Source: JAYZDP01 sp036337765 (GTDB lineage Bacteria > Acidobacteriota > Thermoanaerobaculia > Multivoradales > Multivoraceae). Taken from it: DNA of 6,899 nt. Location of the stretch: the NCBI GenBank assembly GCA_036337765.1, contig JAYZDP010000220.1:1-6899 (forward strand), read 5' to 3'. The notes beneath the pieces are model-generated. The model was not told the origin of the DNA. It did not search any database and saw only the letters and a program-made list of their open reading frames with translations. Each line of letters begins with the position of its first letter. Position 1 is the stretch's first letter. The translations under genes and the position numbers were made by a program. Positions 1 to 5,982 of the stretch are shown here, piece by piece.

Positions 1-1
1 C

Positions 2-1102
2 GCCACGGTCGGGGATCGCTCTTCGAACCAGCTGACCGCCGGTGGTGAGCTGCGTACTACCGAGGGTTCCACCAACGAGAACTTCTTCTTCTCAAACGGC
101 GACTTTCTCTTCGTGCGCCGAGCAGGAGGTGAGCAGCAGACCGCGGGTGCCTTCGTGCAGAACACCTTCTCGGGACAACGCTGGGAGTTTCAGATCGGTG
201 CACGCGGCGATCGCTGGGAGTCGGAGCAGGGCTTCAGATCGGAGACCTCGCGGACGACCGGGGTCCCACGCCTCGACCTGACGTTTGAAGACAGGAGTGA
301 GACGGAGTTCAGTCCCCGGGTGGCGGCGGTGTTCGACGCCGGCAACGGAATCGGCATCCGCGGCTCCGTGTACGAGGCGTTCCGAGCCCCGTCGATCAAC
401 GAGCTCTACCGCCCGTTCCGCGTGCGCTCAGACATCACGGCTGCGAACGAGGCTCTGGTCCCGGAGAACCTCACCGGCACCGAGGTCGGTGTCGACTTTC
501 GTGGTGGTAAGACCGTGCGGGGCAAGGTGACGGGCTTCTGGAACGAGATCGATGATCCGATCGCCAACGTGACGATCGGTTTCGGTCCTGGTCGGATCGG
601 CCCGTGCGGGTTCACGCCCGGCGGCGGTGCCTGCCGCCAGCGCCAGAATCTGGACCAGACCGAGGTCTCTGGCCTCGAAGCGGAGATCGACGTCCGGCCG
701 TCGCACCGGCTCCGCATGTCCGCAAGCTACCTGTACTCAGACACCGAGATTACCGGGGCCAGCAACCAGCCGGCGCTGCGGGGTAATCGCATCGCCCAGG
801 TTCCCGAGACCCAGGTCGTGGTTCGTGCCAGCTACGCGAGCGACTCGAATCTCGGCATCAGCATCCAGGCACGATTCGTCGATGACCAGTTCGAGGACGA
901 CCTCAATACACGTCCGCTCGACAGCTTTACCACCGTCGATGTGGCCGTGACCCAGAAGCTGAACGATGGCTGGACGGCGTTTCTCCGCCTCGAGAACATC
1001 TTCGACGAGGAGATACAGACGGGACGGACGGAGACCGGGCTGACGGCGATCGGTACTCCCTTCCTGGTGCACGGCGGTGTTCGCGTAAGGCTTCGCCACT
1101 AG
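2..1102 (+). CDS. TonB-dependent outer-membrane receptor, C-terminal beta-barrel part (5' truncated)
   Basis: Reading frame 2 is open from the left edge to the TAG at 1100-1102, giving about 366 residues. The true start, signal peptide, TonB box and plug domain lie outside the window, so the internal GTG at 113 is not the start. The visible part looks like the end of the 22-stranded barrel of TonB-dependent transporters, which import siderophores, vitamins or glycans with energy from TonB-ExbBD. Family marks are the stretch YEAFRAPSINELYRPF (about 370-420), NLTGTEVGVDF (about 469-500) and the terminal signature LRLENIFDEEI followed by a G-rich last strand. Alternating polar and hydrophobic residues fit beta strands. 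A CGFTPGGGAC stretch (about 604-635) could form a disulfide-closed surface loop. The last residues are VRLRH, without the aromatic end residue usual for BAM substrates. The substrate cannot be predicted. The quinone oxidoreductase gene follows after 3 bases. Confidence 0.9.
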   Translation, partial: ATVGDRSSNQLTAGGELRTTEGSTNENFFFSNGDFLFVRRAGGEQQTAGAFVQNTFSGQRWEFQIGARGDRWESEQGFRSETSRTTGVPRLDLTFEDRSETEFSPRVAAVFDAGNGIGIRGSVYEAFRAPSINELYRPFRVRSDITAANEALVPENLTGTEVGVDFRGGKTVRGKVTGFWNEIDDPIANVTIGFGPGRIGPCGFTPGGGACRQRQNLDQTEVSGLEAEIDVRPSHRLRMSASYLYSDTEITGASNQPALRGNRIAQVPETQVVVRASYASDSNLGISIQARFVDDQFEDDLNTRPLDSFTTVDVAVTQKLNDGWTAFLRLENIFDEEIQTGRTETGLTAIGTPFLVHGGVRVRLRH

Positions 1103-1105
1103 GCC

Positions 1106-2077
1106 GTGACGCACGCGATTCGGATTCACGAGACCGGCGGGCCGCAGGTCCTCCAATGGGAGGAGGTCGAGGTCTCGGCTCCCGGGGCAGGTGAGGTGCG
1201 GGTGCGACACAGTGCGGTCGGGCTGAACTTCATCGATACCTACTTCCGCAGTGGCCTCTACCCGCTGAAGTCGCTGCCGATCACGCTCGGTATGGAGGCG
1301 GCGGGGACCGTGACCGAGACAGGTGAGGGGGTCAACGGTCTCGCCGTCGGCGACCGCGTGGCCTACGTCGTCGGTCCCGGTGCCTACTGTGAGGAGCGCG
1401 TGGTGCCCGCCGCCCGAACCCTTCTGCTGCCCGACGCGATCGGCGACGAGACCGCCGCGGCGATGATGCTCAAAGGCACCACGGCCGAATACCTGGTGCG
1501 CCGTACCTACGCCGTCCAGGCGGGCGATACGGTCCTTATCCATGCCGCCGCCGGCGGTGTGGGGCTGATTGCCTGTCAGTGGGCCAGCCATCTGGGTGCG
1601 ACGGTGATCGGCACGGTGGGTAGCGCCGAGAAGGCCGAGGTGGCCCGAGCCCATGGCTGCGACCACCCGATCCTCTACCGTAGTCAGAGCTTCCGAGATG
1701 CCGTCGACGAGATCACCGGGGGTGTCGGTGTTCCGGTGGTCTACGACGCGGTCGGCGTCGACACGTTCGACGACTCCATCGCTTGTCTCGCACCCAGGGG
1801 CCTGATGGTGCTCTACGGCCAGTCGTCCGGTCCACCGCCTGCCTTCGACGTCCAGCGCTTGATGCCAAAGTCGCTGCACCTCACCCGGCCGAGCCTGGGG
1901 GCCTACACGTCGCGACGAGAGGATCTCGAGCTGTCGAGCGCCTCGCTCTTCGACGTAGTCGCGTCCGGCGCAGTGAAGATCGAGATCGGTCAGCGCTACG
2001 CTCTCGGCGAGGCAGCACAGGCCCACCGCGACCTCGAGGCGCGGCGGACCACTGGCTGCACGGTGCTCGTTCCTTAG
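1106..2077 (+). CDS. qorA: NADPH:quinone oxidoreductase, zeta-crystallin/QorA type (MDR superfamily)
   Basis: This 323-residue protein is close to the length of E. coli QorA (about 327). It is a zinc-independent medium-chain dehydrogenase/reductase expected to reduce quinones with NADPH in the cytoplasm. Visible motifs are NFIDTYFRSGLYP (residues 41-53), typical of the QOR family; the catalytic-domain stretch LGMEAAGTV (61-69); the Rossmann nucleotide loop HAAAGGVG (146-153); VVYDAVGVDTF (211-221); and RPSLGAYTSRREDL (261-274), which matches the RPSL..Y..TREEL region of QorA. The structural-zinc cysteine cluster of alcohol dehydrogenases is absent, as expected. The start is GTG at 1106, three bases after the receptor stop; a weak AAGG at 1087-1090 is rather distant, so translation may depend on reinitiation from the receptor. 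The family is clear; the physiological substrate (quinone or another enone) is inferred. Confidence 0.93.
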   Translation: MTHAIRIHETGGPQVLQWEEVEVSAPGAGEVRVRHSAVGLNFIDTYFRSGLYPLKSLPITLGMEAAGTVTETGEGVNGLAVGDRVAYVVGPGAYCEERVVPAARTLLLPDAIGDETAAAMMLKGTTAEYLVRRTYAVQAGDTVLIHAAAGGVGLIACQWASHLGATVIGTVGSAEKAEVARAHGCDHPILYRSQSFRDAVDEITGGVGVPVVYDAVGVDTFDDSIACLAPRGLMVLYGQSSGPPPAFDVQRLMPKSLHLTRPSLGAYTSRREDLELSSASLFDVVASGAVKIEIGQRYALGEAAQAHRDLEARRTTGCTVLVP

Positions 2078-2096
2078 CGCCGATCGTAGGCGTCGA

Positions 2097-2900
2097 TCAC
2101 CGGTCTGCGAGGTCGACTCGCAGACCGCGAACCTCGGCCAAGAGGGCGGCGCCCGCTTCGGCATCAGCCATCGCAAAAGCCTCGGCCTGGCGAGGGTTGT
2201 CCCGCGCGTCGTTACCGAGTCCAGCGCCCCGCAGTTGCCGAAGGCGGCTCTGGATGCGCTCCTGTATCTCGCTGGCGTTGGTGACGCCACGGATATGGCC
2301 GGTATGGAGGTTACCCTTGCCGGCGGTGCCGGAGGCGTCGTTGGCGTCCTCGCCCGCACCGCCGCCCGCCGTGTGTACGATCAGATCCGAGATTCCGAAG
2401 AAGCGCTGGACCGGACCCTGGCGAATGATCATGTTCTGGATGTTGGCGATCGTCATGGTCTGCTCGCGGAGGTGCCAAAGTCCCTCCCGGATGCGCAGGA
2501 CCTCGTCGCCGACCATGTACCAACGCAGCTCCCACCTGATCTTCAGTAGAGCGCCGGTAAAGACCCCCTGGACGAGGAATGCAGTGATCGCGATCGATTC
2601 GCCGGTGACGAGAAGCCACTCCAAATCGACCGGGATGTTGAGGAGCTTGATCTCGATCCTCTCAACCACTTCGAACACGCGGTCCAGGCCCGCCATCTCC
2701 ACCGGTGGGTCGAGGCCGCCGAAGAAGGCCAGTGAGGCCAACAGCGCGCCAAGAGCAAGAATCTGCTTGGGGACCCACATCAGGACGCTGTACCGAAGGT
2801 GAGCTCGAGAGGCGCGGAAGCAGTCGATCGAGGCGCGGTCGCCCGGGGGCAGCTGGGGTCGCTCGCTGACTCGTAGCAGCTTCAGTACGCGCTGCTTCAT
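2097..2900 (-). CDS. Two-pass membrane protein with bacterial PH (bPH2, YdbT-like) domain
   Basis: This 267-residue protein has a polar N-terminus (1-35), a hydrophobic segment at about 38-61, a short amphipathic linker, and a second hydrophobic segment at about 96-119. A bPH2 (formerly DUF304) domain runs from about 123 to 225. The domain shows its usual signature: RWYMVGDEVLRIREGLWHL (127-144-like region), IANIQNMIIRQGPVQRFFGI (151-170) and LIVHTAGGG (173-181). A Gly/Asn-rich insert (about 179-205) interrupts the end of the domain. The C-terminus (about 248-267) is a predicted amphipathic helix. Such proteins sit in the cytoplasmic membrane, often as YdbS/YdbT pairs; their molecular role is poorly defined. 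The ATG lies in an ATGA overlap with the preceding PH gene and has a good Shine-Dalgarno, so the two are translationally coupled. The first 35 residues are not recognised. The gene converges on qorA with 19 bases between stops. Confidence 0.85.
   Translation of the reverse strand: MKQRVLKLLRVSERPQLPPGDRASIDCFRASRAHLRYSVLMWVPKQILALGALLASLAFFGGLDPPVEMAGLDRVFEVVERIEIKLLNIPVDLEWLLVTGESIAITAFLVQGVFTGALLKIRWELRWYMVGDEVLRIREGLWHLREQTMTIANIQNMIIRQGPVQRFFGISDLIVHTAGGGAGEDANDASGTAGKGNLHTGHIRGVTNASEIQERIQSRLRQLRGAGLGNDARDNPRQAEAFAMADAEAGAALLAEVRGLRVDLADR
2101..2127. repeat. Perfect 11-bp inverted repeat at the convergent gene junction (possible transcription barrier)
   Basis: The left arm CGGTCTGCGAG (2101-2111) and right arm CTCGCAGACCG (2117-2127) are exact reverse complements around a 5-base GTCGA loop. 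The repeat starts 23 bases after the qorA stop and lies in the last codons of the opposite-strand PH-domain gene. On either strand the RNA would form a very stable GC-rich hairpin near the 3' end of the transcript. No T-tract follows on either side, so it is not a canonical intrinsic terminator. A bidirectional pause or barrier, or a 3'-end stabilising hairpin, is an inference. Confidence 0.6.
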
Positions 2901-3412
2901 CCGGACGGCTCCCGTTCGGCGAGGTCGCGGCGCAGCGCGGCGATCTCGGCAGTGAGTTCGCGAAGAAGCGCAGCGATCTCGCCGGTCCCGTGCCTTGCCG
3001 TGGGGACTTCCTTCGGCGGGGATGTCACGCCGCGCATGCGGGAGTACAGGTGGTCGCGGACCTGCTCGAACTCCTTCAGTCCTTCGATCGTCACCTCTGC
3101 GTTGGCTGTCCCCGACGCCGTCTGTATCTGCACCGTGCCGAGTCCGAGGTGTCGCTGCACGAGGTTGCTGGTCAGGTGGATGTCCTGAATGCGCTCGTAG
3201 GTCAGGCTGGCCTCGCGCCGAAACAGTACGCCCCAGCTCATGCGCACCCCCTCCTCGTCGAAGACATAGCGCAGGGTGCGGACGCGCAGGAATCGAGGCA
3301 GTAGGAGGAAGGGAAAGAACGGGCCGAGCAGCAGCGACTCGAGCGTGTAGTACTTCATCAGGTTGCTGTCAGGCCGCCAGGTGCCGAGAATGCTTGTCCG
3401 CTCGTCGTTCAT
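2897..3412 (-). CDS. Small PH-domain (bPH2, YdbS-like) membrane-associated protein with C-terminal coiled coil
   Basis: The product has 171 residues. After a short soluble N-terminus comes a hydrophobic segment at about 22-40 (YTLESLLLGPFFPFLLLP), probably one membrane anchor. A bPH2 domain follows (about 45-125) with the signature RYVFDEEGVRMSWGVLFRRE, TYERIQDIHLTSNLVQRHLG (71-90) and LGTVQIQTASG (91-101). A Pro/Thr-rich linker (130-143) leads to a highly regular amphipathic helix at 145-167 (AALLRELTAEIAALRRDLAE), likely a coiled coil. YdbS-like proteins generally carry two membrane segments, so this one is compact. The ATG at 3412 is 4 bases after the methyltransferase stop and has no clear Shine-Dalgarno, suggesting translational coupling. 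The stop overlaps the ATG of the next PH gene. The two PH proteins probably work together in the membrane; their function is unknown. Confidence 0.85.
   Translation of the reverse strand: MNDERTSILGTWRPDSNLMKYYTLESLLLGPFFPFLLLPRFLRVRTLRYVFDEEGVRMSWGVLFRREASLTYERIQDIHLTSNLVQRHLGLGTVQIQTASGTANAEVTIEGLKEFEQVRDHLYSRMRGVTSPPKEVPTARHGTGEIAALLRELTAEIAALRRDLAEREPSG
2909..2913 (-). promoter_or_regulatory. Ribosome binding site of the second PH-domain gene
   Basis: Minus-strand GGGAG lies 8 bases upstream of the ATG at 2900, inside the end of the preceding gene. It supports the ATG within the ATGA overlap as the start, and independent ribosome loading in addition to coupling. Confidence 0.65.
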
Positions 3413-3416
3413 CGGC

Positions 3417-4181
3417 TCAGGACCCGTAGGGCGCTACCGGGTCCCCGGCGCGGCGCCACAGATGGTAGGTGTTGAAGTCGCCGCTCTGGCCGTCTGCCAC
3501 CCACGATTCGACGGGCTCGAGCTTCGCGTTGGTGGCGACCCTCTCGAACTCCTTCGGCTGGGCGTGGTGGCAGTAGCGCAGCGCGTCTCCGCCGCCGCTT
3601 GCGCCCCAGCGGAGCAGGTGGTCGCCCTTCTCGAGCTGCTCCGACGGGACTCGGGGACAGAGGCTCCAGGGAGCGAGGCGCGCTCGGAACCGATCGCGGT
3701 CGGCGAATCTCCACACGGTCACGGCAAGGATGCCGCCTGGGCGAAGGGCGTTGGCCGCCGACCTGACGAGATGCGCCCGCAGCTCGGTCGACGGTACGTG
3801 GTGCAGGACGCCCATCAGTACGATCGCCTCGCAGGACGCCGCCGCCAGCGGGAGCCGACCACGCGTGTCGACGACGTCCGCCAGGGCCCGCTGACCCGCC
3901 GCGGCGGGAGCGCACCGCAGCAGCGGCAGGCAAGCATCGAGGCACAGGGCCCGAAAGGCGATCGCCGACGCCTCGCGCAGCCAACTCGCGAAACGCCCGT
4001 TGCCGGAGCCAACATCTACAATAAGAGGGCGCTCCGTGGATCGGAGTGCGCGCTCCATGGAAGGTAGAAGACGATCCCATCCGGGCCAGGGGCGTGTCCG
4101 CGAGAGACTGAACTCTTGAGCGTGACGATCGTAGAACCGCCGGTTGAGAGCATTCAGCTCCCGTACGCATCGATCATCCAA
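3417..4181 (-). CDS. Trm9/ALKBH8-like SAM-dependent methyltransferase (candidate tRNA wobble-uridine carboxymethyl methylesterase-forming enzyme)
   Basis: This 254-residue class I methyltransferase is close in size to yeast Trm9 (about 279). The SAM-binding motif I is VDVGSGNGRFASW (55-67). It is followed by the acidic residue in LCLDACLPLL (79-88), then LPLAAASCEAIVLMGVLHHV (110-129), STELR (131-135) and LRPGGILAVTVW (146-157). Several parts point to the Trm9/ALKBH8 family rather than a generic methyltransferase: the N-terminal FYDRHAQEFSLSRTRPWPGW (16-35; compare Y..I...FS.TR.KPWP), the LHHVPSTELR segment (compare IHHFSTEERR), the W at the end of strand 5, GDHLLRW (186-192) and RYCHHAQPKEFE (202-213). 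Trm9 esterifies the carboxymethyl group of cm5U34 in tRNA to mcm5U; the adjacent Elp3 gene would supply that substrate. No Trm112-like partner is in the window. The start is uncertain: TTG at 4181 is best, with an in-frame ATT at 4193 possible, and no ATG is available. Family is fairly confident; substrate is inferred. Confidence 0.8.
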   Translation of the reverse strand: MDDRCVRELNALNRRFYDRHAQEFSLSRTRPWPGWDRLLPSMERALRSTERPLIVDVGSGNGRFASWLREASAIAFRALCLDACLPLLRCAPAAAGQRALADVVDTRGRLPLAAASCEAIVLMGVLHHVPSTELRAHLVRSAANALRPGGILAVTVWRFADRDRFRARLAPWSLCPRVPSEQLEKGDHLLRWGASGGGDALRYCHHAQPKEFERVATNAKLEPVESWVADGQSGDFNTYHLWRRAGDPVAPYGS

Positions 4182-4184
4182 GAC

Positions 4185-4190
4185 GAGCTC
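4185..4190. promoter_or_regulatory. Palindromic GAGCTC shared between divergent start codons
   Basis: The 10 bases between the methyltransferase TTG (4181) and the elp3 ATG (4192) contain GAGCTC. Being palindromic, it presents GAG 4 bases before the ATG on the plus strand and 6 bases before the TTG on the minus strand, so it could act as a minimal Shine-Dalgarno for both genes. The match is short and could be chance. No convincing -10/-35 pair was found, and promoters for each gene must lie inside the other's coding region. Confidence 0.35.
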
Positions 4191-4191
4191 A

Positions 4192-5982
4192 ATGTCTGAG
4201 GGTATCTACAGCTTCAGGCCTGAGGACTACGTGCAGGAGCTTAGCGCGATCGTTGCCGCATGTTCGCAGGCGGACTCATTCGACGACGCGGTGTTCCAAG
4301 GCATTCTCCGCCGCTATCCGAAGGATGGCCGCGGGTTCGTCTCGAAGAGTGAGATTCTCCGCGGATACCGTTTTCTACGAAACCTCGAGGGCCCGGTTGC
4401 GGACGAGCAGCGCCTCTTCGAGCGCTTACGGATGAAACCGATCCGGACGCGCAGCGGCGTGGCTCCGGTCACTGTACTGTCGCAGCCCTTTCCATGCCCT
4501 GGGCAGTGCATCTTCTGCCCATCTGACGTCCGCATGCCGAAGAGCTACGTCTCGAGCGAGCCGGGAGCACAACGAGCAGCGGAACACCGCTTCGACCCCT
4601 ATCTTCAGACGGCCTCGCGGCTGACGTCGCTGCACAACATCGGCCATCCCGTTGAGAAGGTCGAACTGATCATTCTCGGCGGTACGTGGTCGAGCTATCC
4701 CGAAGGCTATCGTCTGTGGTTCGTGACCCGGTGTCTTCAGGCGCTGAACGCCTTCGATCCCGCCGGCGGCGCGCCAAACACGGGCTTCTCGGAAGCCTCG
4801 AGGTCGCTGTATCCGTTCGAGCAGATCGAGGACGTGGTGGAGGGCGGCCGGCTCGAGCGACGCTACAACAAGGTCGTCATGGACGTGCTCGATCAGGTGC
4901 CTGCAGCGCGACCGGCCGCGATTGGGACCTGGGAGCAGCTCGCCGACGAGCAGCGCCGCAACGAGCGGGCTGGCTGCCGCTGCGTAGGACTGGTGATGGA
5001 GACCCGCCCAGATCACCTGGACATCCTAGAGGTGACCTCGCTCCGTAGGATGGGGGCGACCAAGGTCCAGATCGGCTATCAGAGCCTGGACGACGAGGTA
5101 CTGCGTCTGAATCGCCGCGGCCATGATGTCGCGTGCACTCGACGGGCCATGAAACTGCTTCGCGGTGCGGGCTTCAAGATCCATGCGCACTGGATGCCCA
5201 ACCTCTACGGATCGAGCCTCGAGCGCGACCGTGAGGACTACCTGCGGATGTTTGCCGATCCCGAGTTGCGTCCGGACGAGCTCAAGATCTACCCTTGCAG
5301 CCTTCTCGAGACCGCCGAGTTGATGAGCTACTACGAGCGCGGCGAATGGCTGCCCTATGCCGAAGACGACCTCGAGACACTCTTGGCGGACTGTATGGCG
5401 GCGACGCCCGAGTGGTGCCGTTTGACACGCGTCATCCGGGACATTCCGTCTACCGAGATCGTCGACGGCAACCGCACGACCAATCTGCGCGAGCGCGCCG
5501 AGGCGAGCGCGCGTCGCCGCGGCCTTCGAATGGCCGACATCCGCAGCCGTGAGGTGCGCGGCGGGACCGTGCGCCGAGACCGCCTACGGCTGGAGGAGGT
5601 TGCGTATAAGACGGGAGTCGGGGAGGAGCACTTTCTGCAGTTCGTCGACGGCCAGTCGCGGCTGGCCGGCTTCCTACGCCTGTCACTGCCGACGGCAGCG
5701 GCGCCTCTAGCTGAACTGCGGGGCCGGGCGGTGATCCGCGAAGTGCATGTGTACGGTGCAATGGTCGGTCTCGGGGAGCGTCGCGCGGGTGCGGCACAGC
5801 ACCGAGGCCTTGGCCGCGAGTTGGTCGAGACAGCGCTGGCGCAGGCGTCGCGGCGCGGATACCGCGGTGTGGCGGTCATTTCCTCCATCGGCACGCGCGA
5901 CTACTATCGGCGCTTGGGATTCGTCGACGGCGATCTCTACCAGCACCGCAGGGGAGCTCGCGGCCATGCCGTCGCTGGCTGA
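4192..5982 (+). CDS. elp3: Elp3-family radical SAM/GNAT tRNA U34 carboxymethyluridine synthase
   Basis: From the ATG at 4192 the protein has 596 residues; a TTG at 4144 would add 16 unconserved residues inside the opposite gene and is rejected. Elp3 uses SAM radical chemistry and acetyl-CoA to add a carboxymethyl-type group to C5 of U34 in tRNA. The N-terminal tRNA-binding region runs to about 80. The radical SAM core holds the 4Fe-4S cysteines 102, 106 and 109 (PCPGQCIFCPSDVRMPKSY), a CX3CX2C spacing. Further core motifs are ELIILGGTWSSYP (158-170), METRPDHLD (269-277), KVQIGYQSLDDEVL (291-304) and HAHWMPNLYGS (331-341). The linker has RDIPSTEIVDGNRTTNLRE (416-434) and DIRSREVRGG (449-458). 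The GNAT domain has IREVHVYG (515-522), the acetyl-CoA loop QHRGLGRE (536-543), and VISSIGTRDYYRRLGF (562-577). No other Elongator subunit is visible, which fits single-protein bacterial Elp3. The last 17 bases overlap pncB. Confidence 0.95.
   Translation: MSEGIYSFRPEDYVQELSAIVAACSQADSFDDAVFQGILRRYPKDGRGFVSKSEILRGYRFLRNLEGPVADEQRLFERLRMKPIRTRSGVAPVTVLSQPFPCPGQCIFCPSDVRMPKSYVSSEPGAQRAAEHRFDPYLQTASRLTSLHNIGHPVEKVELIILGGTWSSYPEGYRLWFVTRCLQALNAFDPAGGAPNTGFSEASRSLYPFEQIEDVVEGGRLERRYNKVVMDVLDQVPAARPAAIGTWEQLADEQRRNERAGCRCVGLVMETRPDHLDILEVTSLRRMGATKVQIGYQSLDDEVLRLNRRGHDVACTRRAMKLLRGAGFKIHAHWMPNLYGSSLERDREDYLRMFADPELRPDELKIYPCSLLETAELMSYYERGEWLPYAEDDLETLLADCMAATPEWCRLTRVIRDIPSTEIVDGNRTTNLRERAEASARRRGLRMADIRSREVRGGTVRRDRLRLEEVAYKTGVGEEHFLQFVDGQSRLAGFLRLSLPTAAAPLAELRGRAVIREVHVYGAMVGLGERRAGAAQHRGLGRELVETALAQASRRGYRGVAVISSIGTRDYYRRLGFVDGDLYQHRRGARGHAVAG
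5950..5956 (+). promoter_or_regulatory. Strong Shine-Dalgarno for pncB inside the elp3 end
   Basis: AGGGGAG sits 9 bases before the ATG at 5966, within the last codons of elp3. It fixes the pncB start despite the 17-base gene overlap and suggests that pncB is translated from the elp3 transcript. Confidence 0.75.

Noticed and set aside
737..2359. 540-codon open frame on the minus strand opposite the receptor end and qorA
   Set aside because: Long antisense frames are common in GC-rich DNA. The predicted protein is Arg/His/Gly-rich with no recognisable domain, and the opposite strand encodes clear QorA and receptor motifs.
1783..2802. 339-codon plus-strand frame spanning qorA and the PH-domain gene
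   Set aside because: It crosses the convergent junction, is Arg/Ser/Pro-rich low-complexity in composition, and overlaps two well-supported genes.
4016..4062. Imperfect hairpin around GCGCTCCG and CGGAGTGCGC
   Set aside because: The arms pair imperfectly and lie in the middle of the methyltransferase coding sequence, where GC-rich partial repeats are expected by chance.
3363..4067. 234-codon plus-strand frame opposite the methyltransferase
   Set aside because: No domain is recognisable, and the minus strand carries the SAM-binding motifs.
3409..4170. 253-codon minus-strand frame in another register over the methyltransferase
   Set aside because: It is an Arg/Pro-rich shadow of the methyltransferase frame, without motifs.
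4100..4190. Possible -35-like TTGAGC and TTGAGA sequences upstream of elp3
   Set aside because: No -10-like element lies at 16-18 base spacing, so no promoter can be supported.
4144..4191. TTG start at 4144 extending Elp3 by 16 residues
   Set aside because: The extension is Ser/Arg-rich, lies in the opposite gene's coding region, and the ATG at 4192 gives a normal Elp3 N-terminus.
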